Of a DNA stretch of 64,000 nucleotides, positions 16,753-26,207 are shown piece by piece. This DNA is from Mycolicibacterium celeriflavum (GTDB lineage: Bacteria > Actinomycetota > Actinomycetes > Mycobacteriales > Mycobacteriaceae). A program made the translations under genes and the position numbers. Where the stretch lies: positions 620,001 to 684,000 of the forward strand of contig NZ_AP022591.1 in assembly GCF_010731795.1 (NCBI RefSeq), written 5' to 3'. How positions within the stretch are numbered: position 1 is the first letter of the stretch; each line of letters opens with the position of its first letter. The notes below the pieces were generated by a model. That model was not told the origin of the DNA, did not search any database, and saw only the letters and a list, made by a program, of their open reading frames with translations.

Positions 16753-18192
16753 ATGAATTCGGAAGCGGTGCAGGCCACAGTTGCCGCGCTGCGCGCCGCA
16801 TACGACGAACTGGCCGCGTTGCCCATCGAGGCGCTCACCAAGTCTGACCTGATCGACGCGCTCGACGAACTCGAAACCCTCGGCTGCCGCCTGCCGGCGC
16901 AGAGCCATCGCATGTTGGCGCGTCTGCAAACCGAGACCACCGCCACCGAAATGGGGGCCAAGTCTTGGCGCGACGTGCTGGCGATCCGGTGGCGCATCTC
17001 GACCAGCGAGGCTGGCCGCCGGCTCGACGAGGCCGCCCAGTTGGCGCCACGCCGCACACTGACCGGTGAACCGCTCGAGCCGGAGTTGCCCTGCACCGCG
17101 CTAGCCCAAGCCCACGGGTCGATCAACCGCGAGCATGTCAAGGTCGTGTGCGAGGCGATGGAGCGCATCCCGGCCGCCGTCGACGCTCACACCCGCGCCC
17201 AGATCGAAGTCGATCTGGTGCGCACCGCGATCGGCGTGGGACCGAAGGAATTGAAGGACAACGCCGAGCGCATCTTGTTCCTGCTCGACCAGGATGGTCC
17301 CGAACCCGATGACACCGAGCGCGCGCGGCGTCGCGGCGTGTCGAAGGGACCGCAGGGATCCGACAAGATGGTCCCGTTCAGAGGCAATCTGACTCCCGAA
17401 GCTTGGGCGATATATGAGGCGATCTTCGCGAAGTGGGCGGCGCCGGGCATGTGCAACCCTGACGACGAGCAGCCCTGCGTTTCGGGTACGCCGACACAGG
17501 CCCAGATCGATAACGACCGCCGCAGTCTGGCGCAGCGTCAGCACGACGCGCTGGTCGCGGTCGGGCGCAGCGTGCTGGAAAGCGGTGAGTTGGGCCAGCA
17601 CAACGGGTTACCGGCCGCGATCATCGTCCGCACCACACTGCAGGAATTGGAGAGCCGGGCTGGAGTTGGCGTCACCGGTGGGGGCACCGTCATCCCCATC
17701 GCCGACGTGATCCGGATGGCCGCACACGCCAACCATTACCTGGCGGTGTTCGACAAGGCGACCGGGTCGGCGCTGGACTTGTTTCGCGCTCGGCGCGTGG
17801 CCTCGCCGGCTCAGCGGATCGTGCTCATCGCCCGCGACGGCGGCTGCACGAAGCCGGGCTGCACCGTGCCCGCCTATGGTTGCCAAGCCCATCACGCGGA
17901 TCGCGACTGGGCCGACGACGGACAAACAAATGTCGACGAACTCGGTTTGGCGTGTGGTCCCGATAACCGCATGGTCGGCCCAGGCGGTTGGCAAACACGG
18001 ATCAACGAAGACAACGACGTCGAGTGGATCCCACCCCCACAGCTCGACACAGGGCAAGCCCGCGTCAACGAATACCATCGGCCCGAGCGTCTTCACCGAC
18101 CGCCCGACGACATAACCGACGAAGTCGTCGACGGACGGACCTCGAACGGCGACAACGAAGGTCGGGCAGGACCGACACCCGACGCCGCGTGA
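16753..18192 (+). CDS. REP13E12-family HNH endonuclease (DUF222)
   Basis: 479 residues from ATG 16753. The N-terminal ~300 residues are the DUF222 domain ('DLIDALDELETLGCRLPAQSHRMLARLQTE', 'DVLAIRWRISTSEAGRRLDEAAQLAPRR', 'LAQRQHDALVAVGRSVLE'). The C-terminal HNH nuclease motif is 'ARDGGCTKPGCTVPAYGCQAHHADRDWADDGQTNVDELGLACGPDNR' with the expected Cys, His-His and Asn. The 13E12 repeat family is mycobacterial, damage-induced and serves as the attachment target of phiRv1-type prophage. The gene looks intact. It interrupts the catabolic block and has an independent SOS promoter. The last ~60 residues are low-complexity and charged. Confidence 0.88.
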   Translation: MNSEAVQATVAALRAAYDELAALPIEALTKSDLIDALDELETLGCRLPAQSHRMLARLQTETTATEMGAKSWRDVLAIRWRISTSEAGRRLDEAAQLAPRRTLTGEPLEPELPCTALAQAHGSINREHVKVVCEAMERIPAAVDAHTRAQIEVDLVRTAIGVGPKELKDNAERILFLLDQDGPEPDDTERARRRGVSKGPQGSDKMVPFRGNLTPEAWAIYEAIFAKWAAPGMCNPDDEQPCVSGTPTQAQIDNDRRSLAQRQHDALVAVGRSVLESGELGQHNGLPAAIIVRTTLQELESRAGVGVTGGGTVIPIADVIRMAAHANHYLAVFDKATGSALDLFRARRVASPAQRIVLIARDGGCTKPGCTVPAYGCQAHHADRDWADDGQTNVDELGLACGPDNRMVGPGGWQTRINEDNDVEWIPPPQLDTGQARVNEYHRPERLHRPPDDITDEVVDGRTSNGDNEGRAGPTPDAA

Positions 18193-18278
18193 CAACGCCG
18201 CGATCGGTATAGACAGCCGATTGGGGCTCGAGTACTTGCTGTGATGGGCGCGCGTTCCGCTGACCTTGATTCGTCGAG

Positions 18279-19295
18279 TCAGCCGGTGACCAGGTTCCAC
18301 AGACCGGACGCGCCCGCCGCCAGCGCTGCGTCGGTCACCCGCTGGTCCCAGTACCGGACTGAACCGAACTCCGAGCGCCAGGCCAGCGCCGCCCGGGTGA
18401 ACTCGTGCAACCGGTGCTCCTGCGTGGTGCCAATCGCGCCGTGCACCTGGTGCGCGTTGCGCACCACGACCGACGTCGCATGTCCGGCGCACGAACGGGC
18501 CGCGGCGACACGGAACTCGAGGCTTTGTCCCGACCAGTCGGTGCTCACGGCCGTCGTCAGTGCGGCCTCGGTCGCCGCCCGAGCAAGTGCGGCCTCGGCG
18601 GCGAGATCGGCGATCAGATGCTGCACGGCCTGGAAGCGGGCCAACGGGCGACCGAACTGAACACGCGACGTCGCATGCTCGACGGACAGCTGCACTATCC
18701 GATCGAGCGCCGCGCACACCTGAATCGCCCGCACGAGTGCCGACTTCAGCCACAGCTGAGTGACGAGGTCCGCGGGCACGGATGTCCCGTCCAGGATCGA
18801 GACGTCGGCGGTGACGGTGTCGCGCGGTTCGCCGATCGTGTTGAAGCCTGCAGTGACGGCCAGCCTTTCGGTGTCGACGTCGGCGGCACGGTACTCGCCG
18901 CCGGCATTCCACACCACCACGATCCGCTCAGCGCCCGCCGCCCATGGCACACCGCGGGACGCGCCGTGCTCGTCCAGCAGACACACCGTGCGCACGGCGC
19001 CGGTGCTGGGCAGCCCGGTCGCGTCCAACAGCCAGCACGCCAGCAAGTCGTGTTCGGCCAACGGAACTCGCACGCCGTGACGGGCCGCGGCGGACAGCAA
19101 TTCGGCGGCCTCGTACCAGCCGGCCCCGCTACCGCCGGCCTCCTCCGGTCCGGTCAGCCGCGCCAGTCCAAGCTCGACGAGTTGTCGCGACAGTCGATCG
19201 TCTGCCTGCGGCTGAGTCCCGCGATACTCGGCGAAGACGGCATCCATCATGTCGACCAGGGCCCGGTCGACGCCGATCATCGAGCTCTCGGTCAT
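18279..19295 (-). CDS. acyl-CoA dehydrogenase, short FadE subunit
   Basis: 338 residues from ATG 19295, overlapping the stop of the larger FadE by 4 nt. Shorter than usual (~380); N-terminal part 'ALVDMMDAVFAEYRG' and C-terminal four-helix bundle 'ATSRVQFGRPLARFQAVQHLIADLAAEAALARAATEAAL' and 'HQVHGAIGTTQEHRLHEFTRAALAWRSEFG'. Adjacent unequal FadE pairs in mycobacterial steroid clusters (FadE26-FadE27, FadE28-FadE29) form alpha2beta2 enzymes in which each subunit supplies part of the site; the pairing here fits that pattern. Likely dehydrogenates a steroid-type side-chain acyl-CoA; last gene of the FadD operon. Confidence 0.83.
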   Translation of the reverse strand: MTESSMIGVDRALVDMMDAVFAEYRGTQPQADDRLSRQLVELGLARLTGPEEAGGSGAGWYEAAELLSAAARHGVRVPLAEHDLLACWLLDATGLPSTGAVRTVCLLDEHGASRGVPWAAGAERIVVVWNAGGEYRAADVDTERLAVTAGFNTIGEPRDTVTADVSILDGTSVPADLVTQLWLKSALVRAIQVCAALDRIVQLSVEHATSRVQFGRPLARFQAVQHLIADLAAEAALARAATEAALTTAVSTDWSGQSLEFRVAAARSCAGHATSVVVRNAHQVHGAIGTTQEHRLHEFTRAALAWRSEFGSVRYWDQRVTDAALAAGASGLWNLVTG

Positions 19296-20449
19296 CGCAG
19301 ACCCAATCCGCGCGCGATCACGCCGCGCAGCACTTCGTTGGTTCCGCCACGCAGCGTGAAACCCGGCCGCTGATCCGCCGCAGCCGAAACCAGTTCCGTG
19401 AACGCCGGATCGATGTCGCCGTCGTCGAACTCGCCCGCGAACTCGGCGATATCGCCCTCGGTGGTGGTGCCGAGTACCTTGACGACAGCCGCGGGCACAT
19501 CGGCGGGGGCGTGTCGCTCCAGTGCACCTGCCACCGCGGTCGACATCTGGTGCAGGCCGGCGATGCGTGCCACGAGCCACCCGAGGTCGGCATCGGGGGA
19601 GATGCGCTGCGACGCCATGTGTTCGGCGCACGAGGCGAGCAGCACGAACGTGGACAGGAACCGCTCGGGTCCGCTGCGCTCGAAGGCCAGTTCCGAAGTC
19701 ACCTGTCGCCAGCCGTCGCCGATGGCACCGAACACCATTGCGTCGGGCACGAAAGCCGCATCGAGGACCACCTCGTTGAAGTGGTGGGCACCGTTCATCG
19801 AGATGATCGGCCGGATCTCCACTCCCGGCGCGCGGAGATCAATGATGAACTGGCTCAGTCCGGCGTGCCGATTGTCGGGATCCACCGGCGCGGTGCGTGC
19901 CAGCGCGATGAACGCGTGCGCGTGGTGGGCCCCGGAGGTCCACACCTTGGTGCCGGTCAGCTTCCAACCACCGTCGACGCGAACCGCTTTCGTCCGCACG
20001 CTCGCCAGGTCAGAACCGGAGTCGGGCTCGCTCATCCCGATGCCGAAGTAGCACTCGCCGCGCACGATCTTCGGCAGGAACTCCGACTTCTGCAGTTCGG
20101 TGCCGTACTTCAACAGCGACGGCACGATCTGCCGATCGGCGATCCAGTGCGCGGCCACGGGTGCCCCGGCGGCGAGCAGTTCCTCGGTCACCACGAAGCG
20201 TTCGACGAACGAGCGCCCGTGGCCGCCGTACTCGACGGGCACCGTCATACCGAGCCAGCCCTTGGCGGCGAGCGCGGCCGTGAACTTCTCGTCCCACCCG
20301 GTCAGCCAGGCATCGACTGACGGGCTGAACGTGCCCGCGGCGCGCTGCTCGGCCAGGAAGGCGCGGACCTCGGCGCGCAGGGGTTCCGTGGTTGCCGGCT
20401 CGACGGTGGCGGGCGGTACCAGCCGGGGGAGCGAAACCTGCGACGTCAC
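19292..20449 (-). CDS. acyl-CoA dehydrogenase, large FadE subunit
   Basis: 385 residues from GTG 20449, preceded by GGAGGA 5-8 nt upstream. Full ACAD fold: N-terminal helices, FAD-contacting 'YFGIGMSEPDSGSDLASVRTKAVRVDGGWKLTGTKVWTSGAHHAHAF', middle beta-domain 'HFNEVVLDAAFVPDAMVFG' and C-terminal 'TLRGGTNEVLRGVIARGLGLR'. FAD-dependent alpha,beta-dehydrogenation of an acyl-CoA with the adjacent short FadE as probable partner. 140 nt downstream of the ADH gene; that gap has a small GC hairpin (20474-20488) that may tune expression. Confidence 0.85.
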   Translation of the reverse strand: MTSQVSLPRLVPPATVEPATTEPLRAEVRAFLAEQRAAGTFSPSVDAWLTGWDEKFTAALAAKGWLGMTVPVEYGGHGRSFVERFVVTEELLAAGAPVAAHWIADRQIVPSLLKYGTELQKSEFLPKIVRGECYFGIGMSEPDSGSDLASVRTKAVRVDGGWKLTGTKVWTSGAHHAHAFIALARTAPVDPDNRHAGLSQFIIDLRAPGVEIRPIISMNGAHHFNEVVLDAAFVPDAMVFGAIGDGWRQVTSELAFERSGPERFLSTFVLLASCAEHMASQRISPDADLGWLVARIAGLHQMSTAVAGALERHAPADVPAAVVKVLGTTTEGDIAEFAGEFDDGDIDPAFTELVSAAADQRPGFTLRGGTNEVLRGVIARGLGLR

Positions 20450-20589
20450 TGGCTCCTCCACTTCTGGGTCACTGGTGGCTCCGCCACCGGCTGATGCGCT
20501 GCCTGTGCCGTGATTCTTGCAGCAGGGTCTTTCCATGGCGTCGATGGACAGCGTTTTACGCGGGTAGTCGTGCATGATCTTGTCAACGG

Positions 20590-21696
20590 TCAGGGGACGA
20601 TGCTGGCGCGGACGTCGCGCTTGCCGTCCGCGGCCGCGAACGCCTCGTTGATGTCGTCGAGCGGATAGTGCGCTGCTGCAAGGCGTTCCAGTGGCAGCTT
20701 GTCCTGATGTTGCTCCAGGAAGGTGAGTGCGCGGGAGAGCACAGGCGGGTCGTAGAGCGAGACGCCGACCATCGTCTTGTTGGCGAACACGAACCGGGAC
20801 GGATCGAATTCGAATGTCTTGCCCACGTTGATGTTGCCGATCTCCACATAGCGGCCGAACTGGCCGAGCATCTTGAGACCTTCGTCGATGGCCGACGGAT
20901 GGCCGACCACCTCGACGACCACGTCGGCGCCGTGCCCGTCCGTCAGCCTGCGCACGATCTTCGCCCGATCCTTCACCGTGGCGGCCTCGTTGATGTCGAT
21001 CACCGCGTCGGCGCCGAACGCCGTCGCCAACTCCAGGCGCTCGGGCACTCCATCGATCGCGATAACGAGGCTCGCTCCGCGCGCCTTCGCCACGGCGACG
21101 GCGTACAAGCCGAGCGCGCCGGCGCCCTGCACCACAACGACTTCTCCAAGCTGCTGATCGACGCGCTCGAAGCCGTACATCACCTGGGACAAAGCACAGT
21201 TCGCGCCCGAAGCGATCTCGTCGGACACGGTGTCGGGCACGGTGTAGACCACCGCGCCGCTGGGCAGCAGGAAGTAGTCGCCGTAGCCGCCCACGAAATA
21301 CGGTGGTTCGTCGGCGCGGCCCAGCATCGCCATCGTGAGGTTCAGGCAGGCATTGCGCCGACCCTTCAGACAGTTGCGGCAGTGGTGACACGAGAAGAAG
21401 TAGGGAAACACGACCCTTGTACCGCGTTGTAGCGGCATGCCGTTGGAGTCGGCGGTGACGCCGTGGCCGAGAGCCTCGACTTCACCGACCATTTCGTGGC
21501 CCAGCACGGTGGGCAGCTGACCACCGAGTCCGGTTGTCGCGAAGGTTCCGTGCCAGGCGTGCAGATCGGATCCGCAGATGTTGGTGCGGGTGACCCTGAT
21601 CAGAATCTCGCCTGGCCCGGCCTCGGGCAAGCTGACGGTTTCGATCTCGAACGGTTGTCCGGGCGCGTCGAACCGTGCGATACGTCCTGTGAACAC
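20590..21696 (-). CDS. zinc-dependent alcohol dehydrogenase, medium-chain
   Basis: 368 residues from ATG 21696. Catalytic zinc ligands in 'NICGSDLHAWHG' and 'GHEMVG'; structural-zinc Cys lobe 'CHHCRNCLKGRRNAC' is complete, unlike the other two MDR proteins in this window. Rossmann motif 'VVVQGAGALGLYAVAVAK' with 'VIAIDG' suggesting NAD. Oxidises a primary or secondary alcohol of unknown structure. 16 nt after the FadD gene, in an operon with two FadE subunits, which suggests alcohol to ketone/aldehyde oxidation followed by CoA activation and beta-oxidation. Confidence 0.83.
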   Translation of the reverse strand: MFTGRIARFDAPGQPFEIETVSLPEAGPGEILIRVTRTNICGSDLHAWHGTFATTGLGGQLPTVLGHEMVGEVEALGHGVTADSNGMPLQRGTRVVFPYFFSCHHCRNCLKGRRNACLNLTMAMLGRADEPPYFVGGYGDYFLLPSGAVVYTVPDTVSDEIASGANCALSQVMYGFERVDQQLGEVVVVQGAGALGLYAVAVAKARGASLVIAIDGVPERLELATAFGADAVIDINEAATVKDRAKIVRRLTDGHGADVVVEVVGHPSAIDEGLKMLGQFGRYVEIGNINVGKTFEFDPSRFVFANKTMVGVSLYDPPVLSRALTFLEQHQDKLPLERLAAAHYPLDDINEAFAAADGKRDVRASIVP

Positions 21697-21712
21697 AGCC
21701 GGGGTGATCCCT

Positions 21713-23290
21713 TCAGTGGGTGAGCGTTTCAGAGCCGAAGCGTTCGCGCAGTTGGCGTTTCAGCAGCTTGCCACTCGGGTTCTTGGGAAGCGTGTCGACG
21801 AAGAAGACGTGTTTGGGCGTCTTGAAGCCGGCGAGATGTTCGCGGCAGTGCGCGATGACGTCGTCCTCGGTCAGCGTGACGCCGTTGCGTGCCACCACCG
21901 CGGCCACCACGGATTCCACCCAGGTCGCGTGCGGGACACCGAACACGGCTGCTTCCTGTACTCCGCTGTGCCGGTAGAGGATTTCCTCGACCTCGCGACT
22001 GGCGACATTCTCACCGCCGGTCTTGATCATGTCCTTCTTGCGGTCCACCACGTGCAGCAGGCCGTGCTCGTCGTAGTACCCGAGATCACCGGAGTGGAAC
22101 CAGCCGCCGCGGAACGCTTGGGCCGTCTTGGCGGGCTCGTCGAGGTAGCCCAACATCAGATGTGGGCTGCGGTGGGCGATCTCACCGACGACGCCCGTTC
22201 CGACGTGCTGGTCGTGCTCGTCGAGGATGGTCGTCTCGACGTTGACCACCGGGCGCCCGGCCGCGCCGCCGTGTGCCTCCTGTTCGTCGGGTCCCAGTGC
22301 GGACGCCAGCGGCGCCATCTCGGTCTGCCCGTAGAAGTTCCACAACCGCAGGTTCGGCAGTCGCTCCCGGATCTCGTTGAGGATCTCGATCGGCATGGCC
22401 GAGGCGCCGTAGTAGCCCTTGCGCAGGCTGGACAGATCCACCGCGTCGAACAGGGGGCAGCGCAGCAGGCTGATCCACACAGTCGGCGGCGCGAAGTAGT
22501 TGGTCACCCCGTAGCGGGCGATCGTGCGCAGCACCGTCTCGGGGTCTGGCCTGGGCAGGATGATGCTGGTGGCGCCGAGGTAGATGTCGGTGGCGAGGAA
22601 GTTGTCGAGTTGCGCGCAGTGGTAGAGCGGCAGCGAGTGGATCTCGACGTCGTCACCCGACATCGAACCGGCCACGATCGTGCTGATGTACTGCCACATC
22701 AGGCTGCGGCTGGTGTGCATCACGCCCTTCGGACGCGACTCGGTTCCGCTGGTGTACATCAGCCGCAGCAGCTGGTCGTCCTCGATGGGCGGTGCCGGGG
22801 CGGCCGTGGTGGTGGTCAGCCATTGCGCGAAGTCGCCCCAGCCTTTTGGTGCGGGTTGGCCGGCGGGCATCAGCGCGACCGTCGTGCGCACCTCACCGCC
22901 GAGCCGCATCGCCTGTTCGGCCGTCGGGATCAGATCGGCTTCGCCGATGAATCCGCTGGCCTTGCTGTGGGCCAGGATGTAGGAGATCTCCTCGGCCGTG
23001 AGCATGAAGTTGATCGGGACGAGCACCACTGCGGCGCGGGCGGTGGCGAACGCCAGCACGGCGTACTGCCAGCAGTTGTGCGCCAACAGCGCCACTCGGT
23101 CGCCCGGGGAGAAACCGTTGTCCCGCAACGCCGCCGCTGCTCTATCCACCAGGTGGTCGAATTCGGCGAACGTCAGGGCGACGTCGCCGTCGATGATCGC
23201 GACCTTGTCCGGCTGCTTACGGGCCGACCGGCGGGGGATGTCGCCCAGCGTGTGACGGCGCGCCTGGTCTACCACCGTGTCCGGTTGCAT
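21713..23290 (-). CDS. FadD-type acyl-CoA synthetase (AMP-forming)
   Basis: 525 residues from ATG 23290; TACGCT lies 6 nt before it and the 18-bp element 40 nt before it. ANL motifs: P-loop 'LMYTSGTESRPKGVMHTS', A5 'YGQTEM', A7 'GWFHSGDLGYYDEHGLLHVVDRKKDMIKTGGENVASREVEEIL', and the catalytic Lys in 'NPSGKLLKRQL'. Activates a carboxylic acid through an acyl-AMP to its CoA ester. Context (ADH, paired FadE) points to a steroid or branched side-chain acid. FadD17 in M. tuberculosis sits beside FadE26/27 in a comparable set; orthology is not claimed. Confidence 0.86.
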   Translation of the reverse strand: MQPDTVVDQARRHTLGDIPRRSARKQPDKVAIIDGDVALTFAEFDHLVDRAAAALRDNGFSPGDRVALLAHNCWQYAVLAFATARAAVVLVPINFMLTAEEISYILAHSKASGFIGEADLIPTAEQAMRLGGEVRTTVALMPAGQPAPKGWGDFAQWLTTTTAAPAPPIEDDQLLRLMYTSGTESRPKGVMHTSRSLMWQYISTIVAGSMSGDDVEIHSLPLYHCAQLDNFLATDIYLGATSIILPRPDPETVLRTIARYGVTNYFAPPTVWISLLRCPLFDAVDLSSLRKGYYGASAMPIEILNEIRERLPNLRLWNFYGQTEMAPLASALGPDEQEAHGGAAGRPVVNVETTILDEHDQHVGTGVVGEIAHRSPHLMLGYLDEPAKTAQAFRGGWFHSGDLGYYDEHGLLHVVDRKKDMIKTGGENVASREVEEILYRHSGVQEAAVFGVPHATWVESVVAAVVARNGVTLTEDDVIAHCREHLAGFKTPKHVFFVDTLPKNPSGKLLKRQLRERFGSETLTH

Positions 23291-23330
23291 GGCCGCAGCG
23301 TATGGCCGGCGCCGGTGCGTCACCGGCTGG

Positions 23331-23348
23331 TGTCCCGCTCAGTAGGCA
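23331..23348. promoter_or_regulatory. 18-bp regulon element, site 5 (FadD operon / BVMO)
   Basis: On the minus strand TGCCTACTGAGCGGGACA. It lies 40 nt before the FadD ATG and 42 nt before the BVMO GTG. Hexamers TACGCT (minus) and GATACT (plus) end 6 and 7 nt before the two starts. A single shared site appears to serve both divergent operons. Confidence 0.6.
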
Positions 23349-23390
23349 GGACGGTGCTCGCCGGACTGTTGCGCTCCGATACTCGACGAC

Positions 23391-25319
23391 GTGACTGCTG
23401 ATGCTCAAGCCAGGCCGACGCACCCGGAGTCGACGGTCGACCGCGACGAACTGAGGGCGCACCTGCGCGATGCGGACGCTGGTGTGCTGGTCGCGGTGCT
23501 CGCGCAGCTGACGGGCGATCCATCAGTCGTCGACCGGTACGGACCCAAGATCACCCACGTGCCGGATCCGCCCGAGCGCGCGGGCACCACCGATGCCGAC
23601 ACCAGGGACGCGCTCGTCACGGCCGTGATCGAGGCGATCGACTCTCCGCGGCCTCCAGACGCCCCGGCGCCCGACGACCCGGTACTGTTCGCCCGGCTGT
23701 TGCCGCTGGCACTCGGTTCCGACGTCGAGGACGAGTTCGTTCCACTGCTGCTCGAACAGGGCGGTTTCCAACTGTCCCAACCGACGCTGCCGCGCACGGT
23801 GCCGATCCCGGAGACCACGACAGTGGCGATCATCGGCGCCGGGATCGCCGGCATCATCACCGCGCTCGCCGCCGCCGACGCTGGTGTGCGCTACCAGATC
23901 TTCGACCGCAACGACGAAGTCGGCGGCACCTGGCTGACGACCAGGTATCCCGGGATCGGGGTGGACACTCCGTCGGCGTACTACTCGCTGTCGCGGGAAG
24001 TGAATCCCGACTGGTCGAGCTACTACCCGCAGGGCGCGGAGTACCAGAGCTATTTGGTTGCCCTCGCCGACAAGTACGGCCTGCGCGAGCACACCCGGTT
24101 CGGTACCGAGGTGGAAGCTCTGTGGTGGGACGACGAGCGCAAGCAATGGCAGATCCACGCGGTCGACCGGAACGGCAACCGCGACGTCAGCCACGCCACG
24201 GTGGTGGTCACGGCCGCGGGCTACCTCAACCGCCCGCGGTGGCCGGACCTCAAGGGGCGGGAGACCTTCGAGGGCATCAGCATTCACTCGGCGCAGTGGG
24301 ACCCGTCGCTCGACCTGACCGGCAAGCGGGTGGCGATCATCGGCGCAGGATGCACTGCCGTGCAGATCGTCGACGCCTGCGTGAACGAGGTCGAGCATCT
24401 GACGGTCTTCCAACGACAGCCGCACTGGGTCGCGCCGCGCAAGCGGCCGTCCGACGACGTTCCGGAGCACCGTCGATTCCTGGGCCGCCACCTGCCGTAC
24501 TACGCGAACTGGCACCGGCTGAAGTCGTACTGGGCTACCGCCGACAACAACTATCCCGTCATCCTGCGGGATCCCGAGTGGGCCAAGGACCACCTGTCGA
24601 TCTCGCAGGCCAACGACGTACTTCTGCAGATGTGCCTGACCTACATCACCGAAACCTTCGGTGAGGGAACCGAACTGGCGAAGAAGGTGACACCGGATTT
24701 CGCGCCCTACGGTAAGCGGATCATTCGCGACCCGGGCGGCTACTACGCGGCGCTGACGCGAGACCACGTCGACGTGGAGGCCAGCGAACCGGCCGCGGTG
24801 AACCCGAAAGGCATTGTCACGCAGGACGGCAGGCAGATCGACGTGGACGTCATCATCTACGCCACCGGATACCATCTCGACTTCCTGTCCACGGTTGACA
24901 TCCGTGGTCGCGGCGGTCGGACGTTGCAAGATGAGTGGCGCGACAGCCCACGCGCGTACCGCGGCGGCACGGTGCCCGGTTTTCCCAACATGTTCATCAA
25001 TTCGGCGCCGAATTACAGTCCCGGTCACGGGGCCGGCGCGAACTTCTCGATGGAAGTGATGGCGCACTACATCATCGAATGCCTGCATCTGATGGCGCTG
25101 CGTGAGGCCTCCGCCATGGAGGTCACGCGCGAGGCCTACGACGAGTACGTCGACCAGATCGACGACGCAATGTCCCGGACAGTGTGGTGCCACACGCCGA
25201 ACGCACACACCTACTACCGGTCGGGTTCGGGCCGTGTCGTGGTAGCCACGCCGTATCGCCTGGTCGACGTGTGGCACCAGCATCGGGCGCCCATCGAAGA
25301 ACACTTCGAGCTGTCATGA
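23391..25319 (+). CDS. Baeyer-Villiger monooxygenase, long (HAPMO-like) type
   Basis: 642 residues from GTG 23391. An N-terminal ~135-residue extension precedes the FAD motif 'VAIIGAGIAGIITALAAADAGV'. The type I BVMO fingerprint FxGxxxHxxxWD is present as 'FEGISIHSAQWD' near residue 293, and the NADPH-binding motif is 'VAIIGAGCTAVQIV'. The extension and ATG/GG pattern recall 4-hydroxyacetophenone-monooxygenase-type enzymes. Predicted reaction: NADPH/O2-dependent insertion of oxygen beside a ketone, giving an ester or lactone. Followed by an SDR overlapping by 4 nt, and by esterases elsewhere in the regulon that could open the product. Confidence 0.88.
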   Translation: MTADAQARPTHPESTVDRDELRAHLRDADAGVLVAVLAQLTGDPSVVDRYGPKITHVPDPPERAGTTDADTRDALVTAVIEAIDSPRPPDAPAPDDPVLFARLLPLALGSDVEDEFVPLLLEQGGFQLSQPTLPRTVPIPETTTVAIIGAGIAGIITALAAADAGVRYQIFDRNDEVGGTWLTTRYPGIGVDTPSAYYSLSREVNPDWSSYYPQGAEYQSYLVALADKYGLREHTRFGTEVEALWWDDERKQWQIHAVDRNGNRDVSHATVVVTAAGYLNRPRWPDLKGRETFEGISIHSAQWDPSLDLTGKRVAIIGAGCTAVQIVDACVNEVEHLTVFQRQPHWVAPRKRPSDDVPEHRRFLGRHLPYYANWHRLKSYWATADNNYPVILRDPEWAKDHLSISQANDVLLQMCLTYITETFGEGTELAKKVTPDFAPYGKRIIRDPGGYYAALTRDHVDVEASEPAAVNPKGIVTQDGRQIDVDVIIYATGYHLDFLSTVDIRGRGGRTLQDEWRDSPRAYRGGTVPGFPNMFINSAPNYSPGHGAGANFSMEVMAHYIIECLHLMALREASAMEVTREAYDEYVDQIDDAMSRTVWCHTPNAHTYYRSGSGRVVVATPYRLVDVWHQHRAPIEEHFELS

Positions 25320-26203
25320 CTGGATTGCTGGAAGGTAGGACAGCGCTCGTCACGGGCAGCAGCCGTGGCATCGGGCGTGCTGTGGCGCAACGACTCGCGG
25401 CCGAAGGCGCCACGGTCGTCGTGACGGCCCGTTCGTTCGAACCCTCGGCGTCGGTGCGCGGTGGCGCGGTGACTGCGTTGCCGGGCACAATCGCCGAGAC
25501 CATCGAGTTGATCGAGCACGCTGGTGGCAAAGCGCTCGGGATCGCCGCCGACCTCGAAAACCCCGAGCAGCGCGAGCGTTTGGTCGACGAGGTCGTCGAA
25601 CACACCGGTGGACTCGACATCCTGGTCAACAATGCGGGCTTCGCCGACTACGCGCGGGTCGAGGACATGGCTCTCGACACTTTCGACCGCACCCTCGAGC
25701 ACTACCTACGCACGCCGTTCGTGCTTACCAAGACCGCCGTGCCACACATGCGCAAGCAGGGCGCGGGCTGGATCGTCAACATCGGGTCGGTGACCGGCAT
25801 CGCACCGGTGCGGCCGTACCGGGAATACAACAAGACGTCGGGCGACGTCATCTACGCGTCGTGCAAAGCCGCGCTGCACCGGTTCACCCAGGGTGTTGCG
25901 GCCGAACTGCTCGACGACGACATCGCGGTCAACTGCGTCGGCCCGTCCACCGCGATTCGTACACCCGGTGCGTCCCAACTGATTCCCGACTCCTTTCCGA
26001 CCGAACCGGTGGAGTACCTGGCCGAGACGGTGCTGGCGATGTGCCACCGGCCGGCGGCCGAACGCACCGGTCTGGTCGCGTTCAGCCTGCACTATCCGTG
26101 GTCGCAACGGCTTGCGGTGCACAGCCTCGACGGTGCGACGGTGCTGCCGCCGCTGGAACCGCCCGCGACGGCGAACCCCAACATCCTCCCGGCTGGCATG
26201 TAG
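25316..26203 (+). CDS. SDR-family oxidoreductase
   Basis: 295 residues from ATG 25316, overlapping the BVMO stop by 4 nt. SDR signatures: TGSSRGIGRA, 'LVNNAGFADY', Ser in 'NIGSVTG' and 'YASCK' as the Y-x3-K. It has an insertion ('APVRPYREYNKTSGDVI') before the catalytic Tyr and a non-standard C-terminus without the 'DGG' loop. Similar inserts occur in mycobacterial SDRs of unknown substrate. Likely supplies the ketone substrate for the BVMO or processes its product; that is inference. Confidence 0.8.
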   Translation: MTGLLEGRTALVTGSSRGIGRAVAQRLAAEGATVVVTARSFEPSASVRGGAVTALPGTIAETIELIEHAGGKALGIAADLENPEQRERLVDEVVEHTGGLDILVNNAGFADYARVEDMALDTFDRTLEHYLRTPFVLTKTAVPHMRKQGAGWIVNIGSVTGIAPVRPYREYNKTSGDVIYASCKAALHRFTQGVAAELLDDDIAVNCVGPSTAIRTPGASQLIPDSFPTEPVEYLAETVLAMCHRPAAERTGLVAFSLHYPWSQRLAVHSLDGATVLPPLEPPATANPNILPAGM

Positions 26204-26207
26204 ACGG

